In this document: one piece after another, positions 1 to 8,553 of the stretch
Layout of the letters: every line of letters begins with the position of its first letter
How positions within the stretch are numbered: position 1 is the first letter of the stretch
Assembly (NCBI GenBank): GCA_012728755.1
Contig: JAAYEL010000090.1
Coordinates: 1-46,688, forward strand
Source: Tissierellia bacterium
GTDB lineage: Bacteria; Bacillota; Clostridia; Tissierellales; Peptoniphilaceae
Length of the DNA stretch: 46,688 nt
Direction: 5' to 3'
Program-made: the position numbers and the translations under genes
Notes under the pieces: model-generated
Seen by the model: only the letters and a program-made list of their open reading frames with translations
Databases searched by the model: none
Told to the model about the DNA's origin: nothing

Positions 1-58
1 GGTCGCCTCTTTTCTAAAATTTAAAAAGTGCGACCGAAGGTCGCTTTCTACTCATTAT
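1..58. other. Left-edge hairpin cluster
   Basis: The hexamer GCGACC at 30-35 can pair either with GGTCGC at 1-6 or, across a GAA loop, with GGTCGC at 39-44, so two mutually exclusive hairpins are possible. A third arm pair, CTTTCTA (44-50) and TAGAAAG (58-64), follows. No coding frame is evident. This looks like the tail of a terminator region belonging to a gene left of the window. Confidence 0.35.
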
Positions 59-66
59 TAGAAAGT

Positions 67-90
67 AGCTTGCTAGGCAAGCTTGGTTTT
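67..90 (+). terminator. Intrinsic terminator-like hairpin, GCTTGC type
   Basis: AGCTTGC (67-73), loop TAG, then GCAAGCT (77-83), followed by a T-rich run at 84-92. The same GCTTGC-N3-GCAAGC stem recurs at 24769-24783 and 46588-46602, so it looks like a standard 3'-end hairpin of this genome. It would end a transcript entering from outside the window. Confidence 0.45.
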
Positions 91-233
91 TCATTTTACC
101 TTAAAATGGATTTTCGAAAATATTAAAAAATATTTTATAATAATAACATTATATGATAATATGATGATGAATTGATGGTATCATAAGCTGTCAATTTGAT
201 TAATTCTGGTCTACCCTTGGGGGCCGAATATGA

Positions 234-665
234 ATGAACCAAAAAAGAAAGATGATTTCTAACATTTTTAGAGATTGGGAGCGCAATAAAAGAAAGGTCG
301 ATATGATAAACATGGTGCTAGGGTATCAGACTATGGCACATATTCAGGAAAGAGAAGAAGAATATTACTTTAAATCAGCTAAGAGACGTCTAAGACATAT
401 GAAGGATGAAAAGGCACTATTTGAAGAGAAGAAAAGGCTTGATAAACAGATATATCTTAGGGATATTATGTATAAGCTTTTAAGTGACGGCGAGAAAAAC
501 ATTATTTATTTGAAATTTGAAAAAAGATATTCTGTCTTGGAAATCTTGGATATCATGTATATTTCCCAAGCAACATATTATAGAAAGTTAAATGGCATTT
601 ACGACAAATTAGCTATTTATTATTACTCGTTTGAGGATCTGTTTAGCGATAAGAAGATTAAGTAG
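234..665 (+). CDS. Sigma-region-4-like HTH protein (DUF1492/RinA-like)
   Basis: A 143-residue protein of unknown role. The first half is highly charged and probably helical. The second half (about residues 82-130) reads as a sigma-70 region 4-like helix-turn-helix: an LSDGEKNIIYLKF segment, then ISQATYYRKLNGIYDKL as the probable recognition helix. This arrangement is typical of small phage-derived regulators (RinA/ArpU/DUF1492 type) and of orphan sigma-like proteins. The ATG at 234 has only a weak upstream G-run; an in-frame ATG at 252 is an alternative start. The gene stands alone and faces the AlaX-like gene tail to tail. No phage structural genes are nearby. DNA binding is a confident guess; the target is unknown. 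Confidence 0.6.
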   Translation: MNQKRKMISNIFRDWERNKRKVDMINMVLGYQTMAHIQEREEEYYFKSAKRRLRHMKDEKALFEEKKRLDKQIYLRDIMYKLLSDGEKNIIYLKFEKRYSVLEILDIMYISQATYYRKLNGIYDKLAIYYYSFEDLFSDKKIK

Positions 666-689
666 GATAAAAACAAAAATTTATGAAAT

Positions 690-717
690 AAAATAAAAAA
701 AGGAGGCTAAGGCCTCC
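690..717 (-). terminator. Terminator of the AlaX-like gene
   Basis: GGAGGC (702-707), loop TAAG, GCCTCC (712-717). On the minus strand it is followed by a T-rich run (complement of 690-701), so it ends the leftward transcript. On the plus strand it lacks a good T-tract. Confidence 0.75.
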
Positions 718-770
718 ATAGTAGATTAAATTTAATTTACAATTTTGATAAGATTTTTTATCTTTTTTGA

Positions 771-1394
771 TCAATTATTATAGTAGACGGTGATACCATT
801 TTTGCCAAACGAGTAATGTGATATCTCAAACTTCCCGATTTCGGATAAATTTGATAGGTGAGGACATAGGCTTTTACCAAAGTATATGCCTGGGATCTTT
901 GTGATTGGCCCATTTTCGGATTCCTTCGTCACTATCTCTAGTCCGGATTCAACATAAATAGGGATGACTCTTTCTAAAAAGTTTATAATCTCTCGTGCTT
1001 GATATTCAAAGTAGACTTTATCAATTCTAAACGATGAGTTTAGTCTATCCGTAGCAAAACCGTACACTTTAAGGTTCATATATTTTCTAAGAATTGAAAA
1101 TATTAAATATCTAAGCGTTAGGCTTCTAAGAAGCATAATTCTTGTATCGTAGTCTATGGATAGATGAATCTGATCATTTTCTGGTCGATATTTAGAAACA
1201 AAAATATTTCCATAGCTCGAATTATATCTTTGATCTACTAATGTATTATTCACGTAAATATCTTCATTAAAAGAATTCAGAGCTTCATAATCCAAGGTAA
1301 TATCATTGGCTAATGCTAAATGCGTATTATCATCAACATACTTTCTCTTAACAATTCTTGTATTTATCCTAGATATGTAGGGATTTAGATTCAT
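771..1394 (-). CDS. AlaX-like tRNA-editing-domain protein with degenerate metal site
   Basis: A 207-residue protein whose middle and end resemble the AlaX/AlaRS second editing domain, which deacylates mischarged tRNA(Ala). A stretch with IDYDTR at about 80-85 corresponds to the family's VDW..R segment. Residues 91-99 (SLTLRYLIF) align with the HHTAxHLLS metal-binding segment, and 177-187 (CPHLSNLSEIG) with CGGTHVxxTxEIG. Both HxxxH histidines are replaced (L and Y), and the C...H pair is shortened to C177-P-H179, so the usual zinc site is probably lost. A good terminator follows. It is divergent from comEC with only 36 bp between start codons. Read as a diverged or inactive editing homologue; a genuine trans-editing activity is doubtful. 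Confidence 0.5.
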   Translation of the reverse strand: MNLNPYISRINTRIVKRKYVDDNTHLALANDITLDYEALNSFNEDIYVNNTLVDQRYNSSYGNIFVSKYRPENDQIHLSIDYDTRIMLLRSLTLRYLIFSILRKYMNLKVYGFATDRLNSSFRIDKVYFEYQAREIINFLERVIPIYVESGLEIVTKESENGPITKIPGIYFGKSLCPHLSNLSEIGKFEISHYSFGKNGITVYYNN

Positions 1395-1430
1395 GGTATC
1401 ACCTCTAAAAATTTATTTTGTGGAGTTTAA

Positions 1431-3635
1431 ATGAAAAGACCTATACTACTTCTATCATTGATTTATCTTTTCGGGATAATCATCTATGTAAAATGTTCAA
1501 TAGATTTTATACTGGTACTTTTAATAAGTATCTCCTTTTTACTTGCTTATATAAAGTTTGGTAAAAAAAGTCTGGCCTATATATTCGTTTTTATATTAGA
1601 CTTTATAAATATTATATTCATTTTACAACCTATTTCAAATATTGAGCTAAAAAGAAACTATAATATCGAAGGAATTATAGAAACTAAGACGAAAACCGAA
1701 TTTGGTAACAATTATAGACTCAAAGTTTATCGTATCGATAATGAGAAAATATCTATCAAAGTAAATCTTATTAGTGAAGAAGATTTCGAAATTGGAAACT
1801 ATGTCTCAGGAGAAGGCTCTTTTAATGAGGTCAAATCCAATAAAAACTTTAAGATGTTTAACTATGGAAGATATCTTATGTCAAAGAAAATTCTTTTAGA
1901 AAGTAGAAAAGAAAACCTAAGATACTCAAATAAGGATCATTTTCTCTTATCTATAAGAGGTGCGGTATCAGAATTTATAGAGAACAATTTAAGAAAGCCA
2001 TTTGATAAGACATCGGGGGATTTTGCCGTATCCTTAATATTGGGGCAAAAAGCAATAAATAAGGAGGATATCGAGCTATATAACGAACTGGGATTATCAC
2101 ATATACTAGCGATATCAGGACTTCATATTAGTATTATCATAGGTATGCTTGATAAATTTGGAAGATATCTAGGTATTGAGAAAAAAAGATTCACTATTAT
2201 TCTTCTGATATTTCTTATCACTTATGGCTATATTATCGACTTTCCAGTTTCTCTAATCCGAGCCCTTCTAATGTATGCGATACGAAGCCTATGTCTATAT
2301 ACAAATAACATCCAAGACGATATTAACATAACTGGACTTAGCTTTTTTGTCATGCTTATCTTAAATCCATTTTACATTTATTCTCAAGCATTTTGGTATA
2401 GTTTTTTAGCCATAGTTGCAGTGGTTTATCTTGGAGAATTACTAAAGAAAAATCTACGAGTTAGCGACCAATTTCTAGAAAAAGCAGTATATGCACTAGC
2501 TATCCAAATAGCCATCTTCCCGATACAAATATTTCTCTATAACGACATTAATCTCTTATCGATTATAGTCAATCTACTAATAATCCCGATCACTTCCATC
2601 CCGGTATTTTTAGCCTTTATATCAGCCTTTGGAGCAGCAAGAGTGTTTGCTCCAATCGCATATATTTTCGAAAGCTCCATATCTCTAATTAACTCAATAG
2701 TCGGCATTTTCTCAGGCTATCAACAAACTAGCCTAAGCTTTCAATCTTTTAGCATCCCACTGATTGTCTTTTACTATATCCTCTTGATATTCGCATTGAA
2801 TTATAGATACATCAAGCGTGATCTCAAAAGAAAATTAACCTCTATCATCTTATCTACAGCTATACTCATATTGCTATTCGTAAATATTAATTCATATCTA
2901 CTAGTCGGCAAGATTAACTTTATCGACGTCGGCCAGGGGGATAGCATCCTCATTCGTTCAAAGGGTAAAAATGTCCTAGTAGATGTAGGCGGAAATTATT
3001 TGAATCCAGAGAAAAGTTCGAAAGATTTATATGACTATCTCTATAAAAATGGTGTGTCAAAGCTGGATGCTGTATTTCTATCCCATAATGATTTTGATCA
3101 TAGCGGTAACCTACAATATCTGAGAAAACTAATCTCTATCGAAGAAATCTTTGTCGGCCAAAATTTTGGCGAGTCAAAGTTCCCAGCTACCATCACCAAA
3201 AAAGGTGAAATATTCCTAATCGGCGATACAAAACTCAAAGTAGTATATGATGGAAAAAATGCATCTAACTCTAATGAATCATCCCTAGTACTCGAAGTTA
3301 CCATGGGCAAATCTAAAGTCCTGCTAACTGGCGACCTTGAAGAAAATGAAGATAAGCTAGAGACAATAGAGACTGATATATTAAAAATATCTCACCACGG
3401 CTCAAAAAACGGCACCTCCAAGGAATTTCTCAAAAGGATGTCACCAGATATAGCCATCATATCAGCAGGAAGAGACAATAGATACGGACATCCGCATAAA
3501 GAAGTAATTGAAAGACTCCAAGAGGCGCATATAGAAGTATTTGAGACCTTCGATGAAGGTAATGTGGAGATTAATTTCTATGAGAGATTTTACTATTTAA
3601 AATATTATGAGATGAAGTTTGGGTTGTGGGAGTAG
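1431..3635 (+). CDS. comEC: DNA internalization competence protein ComEC/Rec2
   Basis: A 734-residue polytopic membrane protein that forms the channel for single-stranded DNA uptake in transformation. N-terminal membrane segments (about 1-60) are followed by an extracellular OB-like region (about 65-165). Next is the membrane-embedded Competence domain (about 185-480), with the typical ILGQ...LYNELGLSHILAISGLHI stretch. A C-terminal metallo-beta-lactamase-like domain starts near 495 (INFIDVGQGDS). Its metal motif SHNDFDHSG lies near 550 and SHHGSKNGTS near 654. Length and all key motifs are intact, so the gene is not obviously decayed. GGAG at 1424-1427 precedes the ATG. comEA and comEB are not beside it, and holA, the usual downstream neighbour, is 28 kb away. 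Confidence 0.93.
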   Translation: MKRPILLLSLIYLFGIIIYVKCSIDFILVLLISISFLLAYIKFGKKSLAYIFVFILDFINIIFILQPISNIELKRNYNIEGIIETKTKTEFGNNYRLKVYRIDNEKISIKVNLISEEDFEIGNYVSGEGSFNEVKSNKNFKMFNYGRYLMSKKILLESRKENLRYSNKDHFLLSIRGAVSEFIENNLRKPFDKTSGDFAVSLILGQKAINKEDIELYNELGLSHILAISGLHISIIIGMLDKFGRYLGIEKKRFTIILLIFLITYGYIIDFPVSLIRALLMYAIRSLCLYTNNIQDDINITGLSFFVMLILNPFYIYSQAFWYSFLAIVAVVYLGELLKKNLRVSDQFLEKAVYALAIQIAIFPIQIFLYNDINLLSIIVNLLIIPITSIPVFLAFISAFGAARVFAPIAYIFESSISLINSIVGIFSGYQQTSLSFQSFSIPLIVFYYILLIFALNYRYIKRDLKRKLTSIILSTAILILLFVNINSYLLVGKINFIDVGQGDSILIRSKGKNVLVDVGGNYLNPEKSSKDLYDYLYKNGVSKLDAVFLSHNDFDHSGNLQYLRKLISIEEIFVGQNFGESKFPATITKKGEIFLIGDTKLKVVYDGKNASNSNESSLVLEVTMGKSKVLLTGDLEENEDKLETIETDILKISHHGSKNGTSKEFLKRMSPDIAIISAGRDNRYGHPHKEVIERLQEAHIEVFETFDEGNVEINFYERFYYLKYYEMKFGLWE

Positions 3636-3728
3636 TGCTACTATTTAGAATATTTTGCATTAATAATAGTAAAATCATATAATAAAAGTAATAGAGAGTG
3701 ATCAAATATTATTAATAGGAGAAAAACC

Positions 3729-3944
3729 ATGAAATGCCCAAATTGTTCAAAAGAATGTAAGAAGGGATACGTTGAGTCTAAATCAGCAGGAAGCATTACT
3801 AATGCTTTTAATACTGTTACTTGGTATCCAGAAGAAAGTAAAGGAAAGTTAGTAAGAAAAGAATCAGTGTCTTTAGAACTAGCAGCGGAAGCCTATTATT
3901 GTGATGAGTGCATGAAAGTGTATGCTACATTTGATGAGAAGTAG
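3729..3944 (+). CDS. Small zinc-ribbon protein (DUF6487-like)
   Basis: A 71-residue protein beginning MKCPNCSKECKKGYV, with a second pair near the end (YYCDEC). The two CxxC knuckles (C3/C6 and about C58/C61) form a plausible zinc ribbon. The WYPEE element in the middle is typical of the small PF20097/DUF6487 group, whose function is unknown. AGGAG at 3717-3721 precedes the ATG. It follows comEC by about 90 bp and has no clear terminator. Confidence 0.7.
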   Translation: MKCPNCSKECKKGYVESKSAGSITNAFNTVTWYPEESKGKLVRKESVSLELAAEAYYCDECMKVYATFDEK

Positions 3945-4136
3945 ACAAATGAAGAATTATGATTTAAAAACCTTTTTGGAAGATATAATAATTTCCTAAA
4001 AATAAGAAGATATTTTAGATGAAAAGACTTCATGATTTTATATTAGATATTGTTGAAAGCATCGTCGCAAGATGTTATATAGCTTAAATAGAAATATTAT
4101 ATGAACCTATGGGATTATCTCATAGGTTTTATAGTA

Positions 4137-4169
4137 AATAAAAAAAACATCCACATAAAGTGGATGTTT
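4137..4169 (-). terminator. Intrinsic terminator of the small RNA
   Basis: A perfect 10-bp stem, AAACATCCAC/GTGGATGTTT on the plus strand, with a five-base loop (4155-4159). On the minus strand the stem is followed by an uninterrupted T-run. It is one of the strongest terminators in the window. Confidence 0.8.
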
Positions 4170-4272
4170 AGCAAACGGTTGGATTTCAACCAACGCCTTC
4201 CTATAGGCACTGACCAGCATCTGCATCTGGCACTCACCAGTCTGTTCTCACTCGTAAACTACTTTTTGCTAT
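4137..4272 (-). ncRNA. Candidate standalone small RNA with terminator
   Basis: On the minus strand an RNA of about 135 nt is suggested. A TACAAT -10-like box (4277-4282) lies just upstream. The 5' end carries TAGCAAA (complement of 4265-4271), which pairs with TTTGCTA (complement of 4169-4175), closing the whole molecule. Inside are a GGTTG-AAATC-CAACC hairpin and two 12-nt direct repeats (CTGGTGAGTGCC and CTGGTCAGTGCC). A 10-bp terminator stem (4145-4154 with 4160-4169) follows, ending in a long T-run. No minus-strand gene lies downstream, so this is not a leader. I do not recognise it as SRP RNA, 6S RNA, tmRNA, RNase P RNA or a known riboswitch. The rest of the 3945-4444 gap holds only a weak plus-strand hairpin at 4104-4127. 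Confidence 0.5.
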
Positions 4273-4444
4273 CTTTATTGTAGCATATCAAACATAGTTT
4301 TACTATAAATTATTACAATTTCGTCACTAATCACAAAATTCCTGATCTCTAGGTTATAATTTATTTAAAGAGAAGCTAATATAGTAAAGATGAGACATGA
4401 TATAAAGAGATAAAAAACTTCAAGGAAACCTATGAAAGGATATT

Positions 4445-4864
4445 ATGAAAAAAATAATTAAATATACGATTTTGATAATTGCGATAGTATTACTTTTTAT
4501 CGCGTATAGTTATTTTTCAACTACGAATCCTAAGGATGTAAAGTTTGAAGCATTAGATGAATTCAGGCAATATGTGCTTACGACTTATGAAGTAGATGAG
4601 ATGAAAATTTACTTTTCCAGACCAAGTCTTTGGATAGAAATAAATTCAGAAACTAAACTAAGCGATAAGGAGATAGCTAACATCAAAGAAAAATTAAAGC
4701 CAATAATAAATAAGCAAAACATGGATATCATTTCAAATAAATATTGGGCAAAAGATTCATCCTTATCCTACGTTCATGTACTATTCAATGAGAAAAAGAA
4801 TGATACAAAAACAAACTATTTGGAGTTCGTGCTTACTCAACGTAAACGTTATGAGGATTGGTAA
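4445..4864 (+). CDS. Small membrane-anchored protein of unknown function
   Basis: A 139-residue protein with an N-terminal hydrophobic segment (about residues 5-24) after two lysines. It is either a signal anchor or an uncleaved signal. The rest is hydrophilic and probably extracellular. GAAAGGAT (4433-4440) is the ribosome binding site, 4 nt before the ATG. No family recognised. It is followed after 4 nt by another small one-TM protein, and the two form a short operon ending at the terminator near 5140. Confidence 0.6.
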   Translation: MKKIIKYTILIIAIVLLFIAYSYFSTTNPKDVKFEALDEFRQYVLTTYEVDEMKIYFSRPSLWIEINSETKLSDKEIANIKEKLKPIINKQNMDIISNKYWAKDSSLSYVHVLFNEKKNDTKTNYLEFVLTQRKRYEDW

Positions 4865-4868
4865 TACA

Positions 4869-5126
4869 ATGAAAAAGAAATACATCTACAGTAGCATAAT
4901 TATCACAATTATTTTATTGGCGATATATATGATAATCAAGACTGCACCCTTTTATCCTGATTTTCAGAAGAAAGTTGATTCGTACGGTGACATGAAAAAA
5001 GAGCAGCCAGCGAATATCTCAGCCTTATTACCTGATAATATAGGCTTAAACCTAGAGAATGAAACCTATCATTTGCTACTTGATGGAAGAGGCATATTAT
5101 CAAATAGTAAAGCTTTAAGAATTTGA
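4869..5126 (+). CDS. Small single-TM protein of unknown function
   Basis: Start set at the ATG 4869 (85 residues). A longer frame from 4776 would overlap the upstream gene by about 90 bp and lacks a binding site, whereas GAGGA at 4853-4857 serves 4869. Residues 5-25 form one membrane segment (YIYSSIIITIILLAIYMII); the remaining 60 residues are hydrophilic and probably outside. No family recognised. The similar N-terminal layout to the gene 4 nt upstream suggests a co-expressed pair. Confidence 0.5.
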   Translation: MKKKYIYSSIIITIILLAIYMIIKTAPFYPDFQKKVDSYGDMKKEQPANISALLPDNIGLNLENETYHLLLDGRGILSNSKALRI

Positions 5127-5139
5127 TGTGATTGTATAC

Positions 5140-5172
5140 AAAAGAGAATCGGTATACCTTTTCTCTTTTTTT
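5140..5172 (+). terminator. Intrinsic terminator of the small-protein pair
   Basis: AAAAGAGAA (5140-5148) pairs with TTCTCTTTT (5161-5169) and is followed by more T residues. The loop contains GGTATACC, which can form a small inner stem. Confidence 0.75.
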
Positions 5173-5213
5173 ATTACCAGAAATATTACAATTTTGATAT
5201 AATCCACAAAATT

Positions 5214-5241
5214 TTTACTCGATATGTTATACTTTACTCGA
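5214..5241 (+). promoter_or_regulatory. Direct repeat flanking the response-regulator promoter
   Basis: TTTACTCGA occurs at 5214-5222 and again at 5233-5241, with a TATACT -10-like box (5228-5233) between them. No good -35 is present at the expected place. This layout suits a promoter bound by a dimeric regulator, possibly the OmpR-type protein encoded 14 bp downstream. Autoregulation is inference. Confidence 0.4.
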
Positions 5242-5254
5242 AAAGAGGTTTGTT

Positions 5255-5947
5255 ATGGAAAAGATTTTACTTGTTGAAGATAATGCTTCTATCATTAAGG
5301 GGCTTACATTTTACTTGAAAAAAGAAGGATATCAGATTGAGGTGGCGAAAAGTGCCGTTGAAGCTAGAAAGCAAATAATGAATGATATTTTTGATTTGAT
5401 TATATTGGATGTTGGTTTGCCTGATGGGGATGGTTTTGAGATTGGTGAAGAGGTCAGAAGGATGAGCCAAGTTCCTATAATTTTTCTAACGGCTAGGGAT
5501 GAGCAAGAAGATATCATCAAAGGTTTAAGTATAGGTGCTGATGACTATATGACTAAGCCATTTAGCGTTAAGGAGCTTCATCTTAGGATAAATTCTATTT
5601 TGAAAAGATCAAGGAAAGCTGATGCTCAGATGGTTAAGGTTAGTGGGGATATTTTGATTGAGATAACTAATAATAAGGCTTTTAGAAAAGGGGAGATGCT
5701 GGATTTAACCCCTACTGAATATAAGTTATTGAATGTATTTATGGATAACCCAAAGCTTGCACTAAATCGTGAGGATTTGTTAAGGCAGATTTGGGATACT
5801 AATGAGAGCTTTCAAAGTGCAAATACCATCACAGTATATATTAAGAGATTAAGAGAAAAAATCGAAGACAATATTAGTGAACCTGTGTATATCACTACCG
5901 TTAGAAAGGGTGGATATATGTGGGATGTTGAGGTTTTTAGAAGATAG
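5255..5947 (+). CDS. OmpR/PhoB-family response regulator
   Basis: A 230-residue two-domain regulator. The receiver domain (1-115) has the acidic pair E8/D9, phosphoacceptor D52 in LIILDVGLPDGDG, T79 and K101, so all the switch residues are present. A winged-helix domain (about 130-225) has the LTPTEYKLL segment, a recognition region at ANTITVYIKRLREKI and the terminal TTVRKGGYMW wing. GAGG at 5245-5248 precedes the ATG. Unusually for this family, no histidine kinase gene is next to it: the next gene, 14 bp on, is an FtsX-type permease. The pair resembles VanR/BceR-type peptide-sensing loci from which the kinase and ATPase are absent. Confidence 0.92.
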   Translation: MEKILLVEDNASIIKGLTFYLKKEGYQIEVAKSAVEARKQIMNDIFDLIILDVGLPDGDGFEIGEEVRRMSQVPIIFLTARDEQEDIIKGLSIGADDYMTKPFSVKELHLRINSILKRSRKADAQMVKVSGDILIEITNNKAFRKGEMLDLTPTEYKLLNVFMDNPKLALNREDLLRQIWDTNESFQSANTITVYIKRLREKIEDNISEPVYITTVRKGGYMWDVEVFRR

Positions 5948-5961
5948 CATAGGAGAATATT

Positions 5962-8550
5962 ATGAAATTTCTTGTGAAATTAGCAATTAAATATTTGAAA
6001 AAAGGCGCTGCAAGGACCATTCTTTCTGTGCTAGGTATAGCTATTTCTATCTCACTTATGGTGGGATTATTTGAGACCTTAATTTCTATAAGAGATACAT
6101 TGATGCATGACGATATTTATCTATTTGGTTATCAGGATTTTGAGATGGATGATGTGGACGCAGGTAAGCTTAAAGCCTTGAGGACATCTACATATATTGA
6201 TGAAGTAGCCAAGTACAAACAAGACTATAGTCTTGCTGAATTTAAGAGTGTGGCACCTTATCACCATCAGCTAATTAATGTTTACATAAAAGATGTTAAT
6301 GAGGATTATTTTAATGATATATTTGCTAACGATATAATTGAAGGAAGACTTCCTGAAAATGAAAATGAAGTCATAGTGCCATATACATTAAAACCAATTC
6401 TGCCTATTTTTGATAGTTTAGGAGGCTATGTAGAAAGTACATTTTACAAGACTACAGCGATTAATGATGCGATATTTGAGATCTTAAACCAGGAAGATGA
6501 AGCAACTATCTCAAACATGGTATCTAATATAAAGTTTATGGGTTTAGATGATTATTTACTTGGAAAAAGTAAAGAACCTGAGAATTTATTTAGATATGAT
6601 GAATTCAAAATCGTAGGATATTATTCTGGCATGGTCAATTCAAATTCAATGGCTTCTTTTGACGATGCCCATAGTAGGTTGGATTTTTTTAGTGGTACAG
6701 TTTTAAGGTTTAAAGATATAGAAGATGATAACTATAGCGTAGCTGGTACATTTAGAGACTTCGTGGATATTGATGAGCCAATAACTACGCTAAGATCGAT
6801 AGAAGGCTTAAAAAATATTGCTGATGATGATATAAGGATAAATCAACCAATAATCGAGATGAAGTATTTGGGTATGAATTCGAACTATAACTTTTTTATA
6901 TATGCTGGACTCATATTAATGGTATTAATCATGGTAGCAGTTATCGTATTTATCTATAATATCTTTAATACAAATTATATTGAAAAGACTAAGGATTTGG
7001 GGCTTCTAAAGGTAGTTGGGCTAACAAATAAACAGCTATTTTATCTTGTTTTGATAGAAGGATATATATACTTTTTGGTATCACTACCCATAGGTTATGT
7101 ACTGGGTAAGATATTTTCTACACTTTTGTATAGATTTGTCACAGGCATATTAAATGATAGTATCATAGGATTAGTATTAAATGTTATTCATACTACGAGA
7201 TGGTGGGTTTTTGTGTTGGTTAGTGCCATAACCTATATACTTATAGTCATATCTCAAGTGATGGCATCAAAACAAGTATTTAGTATTAACACGATTAGTG
7301 CACTCAATAATGGAATCGATGATATGCATATCAAGCCAAATAGAAAGCAGTATAGGCTGACAAAGAAAATATTCGGATATGAGGGATTTCTAGCATTTAG
7401 AAATATCGTAAGGAATAAAAAAAGGTATATACTTATTACTATCTCAATTACCTTGAGCATCATACTATTAGTTTCCATATCATTTTTAGACTATATATTT
7501 GGCATATCTAGTGCGCAAATGAAGGAAAATCCAGAATATAGATATGGTATTGTAGTATCAACAGATGTTAGAGAAACTAATAATATCATAAGGGATTTAG
7601 AAGATATTAGAGGTGTACAAGCATCTCATACTTATTCGCAAACGCAGTCTGTTGTTTTGATTGATGAAAGCTTGAAAAAATCATATGAAAATATCGATCT
7701 GTTTGTTGTTAAAGATGAGGCTTTTGATAAAAAATATCCTGAATTTATAGGTGAGGATGTTATATTAGTTTTAGACAAGAATAAAGATTTAGATTTAAGA
7801 AATAAAGATATGTATCTTATGGATTCAACTTATTATGGACAAAACAAAGATAAGATATCGAATCTAAATATGTCGAAAAAATTATTTAGTCTGCAAAGAT
7901 ATGATAAGAAATTTGATGGTTCGTTAGAGTCTGTATTTAACACTCTTTATATTGAAAATGCCCTTATTATTAAGTCTAGTTCAAAGAAAAATATTATTGG
8001 TGGAAACGATTTGACTTTAGCGCTTGAGAATCATATTGAAATATCCAAAAAAGGCAATGATGATTTAGTTAAAGAAGATATTAGGAGCATATTATATAAG
8101 TATCCAAGCTCTTACGATAGAGGATATGAAGTACCTCTAATTAGGCTAATAAAGATAATATCATATGGGTTTATAGGGTTGATTACGTTGATAGCGATAT
8201 TAAATGTATATAATTCGACCTACAACAATATATCTACTAGAAAAAGGGAGATAGCATTACTTAAGGCTGTAGGTATAGAAAATCGCAAGCTTAGAAAGAT
8301 TATTTTGCTTGAAAATTTGATTTCAGTATTTGCAGCAGCAATCATAAGTCTAGCTATACCGATATTCGCATCATATAGGATGTGGCAAGCACAAGAGACA
8401 TTACTTGTTAATGATTTGAACTATTTTAAGCCAATAATTTTCTATGTAGCAGGGATATTTATAAGTTTTTTAATAGTATATTTTTCTACTGTAATCCCAT
8501 TTAGTAAGCTTAAAGAGGAGAGCGTGATACAAGAATTGAAAGATGAATAA
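5962..8550 (+). CDS. FtsX-type ABC transporter permease
   Basis: An 862-residue membrane protein with two repeats of the FtsX permease fold. The first TM is at about 18-42, then a large extracellular MacB-like region (about 45-305). A cluster of TMs follows at about 309-335, 358-385 and 414-436. A further TM lies at about 488-513, then a second extracellular region (about 515-725) and three final TMs (about 727-750, 780-803 and 823-848). Both FtsX domains have the cytoplasmic coupling element (EKTKDLGLLKVVG and RKREIALLKAVG). AGGAG lies just upstream of the ATG. No ABC ATPase gene is linked, which is unusual because such permeases need one. The likely role is export, lipoprotein handling or antimicrobial-peptide resistance. 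Confidence 0.85.
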   Translation: MKFLVKLAIKYLKKGAARTILSVLGIAISISLMVGLFETLISIRDTLMHDDIYLFGYQDFEMDDVDAGKLKALRTSTYIDEVAKYKQDYSLAEFKSVAPYHHQLINVYIKDVNEDYFNDIFANDIIEGRLPENENEVIVPYTLKPILPIFDSLGGYVESTFYKTTAINDAIFEILNQEDEATISNMVSNIKFMGLDDYLLGKSKEPENLFRYDEFKIVGYYSGMVNSNSMASFDDAHSRLDFFSGTVLRFKDIEDDNYSVAGTFRDFVDIDEPITTLRSIEGLKNIADDDIRINQPIIEMKYLGMNSNYNFFIYAGLILMVLIMVAVIVFIYNIFNTNYIEKTKDLGLLKVVGLTNKQLFYLVLIEGYIYFLVSLPIGYVLGKIFSTLLYRFVTGILNDSIIGLVLNVIHTTRWWVFVLVSAITYILIVISQVMASKQVFSINTISALNNGIDDMHIKPNRKQYRLTKKIFGYEGFLAFRNIVRNKKRYILITISITLSIILLVSISFLDYIFGISSAQMKENPEYRYGIVVSTDVRETNNIIRDLEDIRGVQASHTYSQTQSVVLIDESLKKSYENIDLFVVKDEAFDKKYPEFIGEDVILVLDKNKDLDLRNKDMYLMDSTYYGQNKDKISNLNMSKKLFSLQRYDKKFDGSLESVFNTLYIENALIIKSSSKKNIIGGNDLTLALENHIEISKKGNDDLVKEDIRSILYKYPSSYDRGYEVPLIRLIKIISYGFIGLITLIAILNVYNSTYNNISTRKREIALLKAVGIENRKLRKIILLENLISVFAAAIISLAIPIFASYRMWQAQETLLVNDLNYFKPIIFYVAGIFISFLIVYFSTVIPFSKLKEESVIQELKDE

Positions 8551-8553
8551 TTG

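Noticed and set aside
4101-4283. A 60-residue plus-strand open frame
   Set aside because: It runs antisense across the structured small RNA and its terminator, has no ribosome binding site and no protein-like composition.
4776-4868. Upstream extension of the second small-protein gene
   Set aside because: It overlaps the preceding gene, adds no hydrophobic or family feature and has no binding site.
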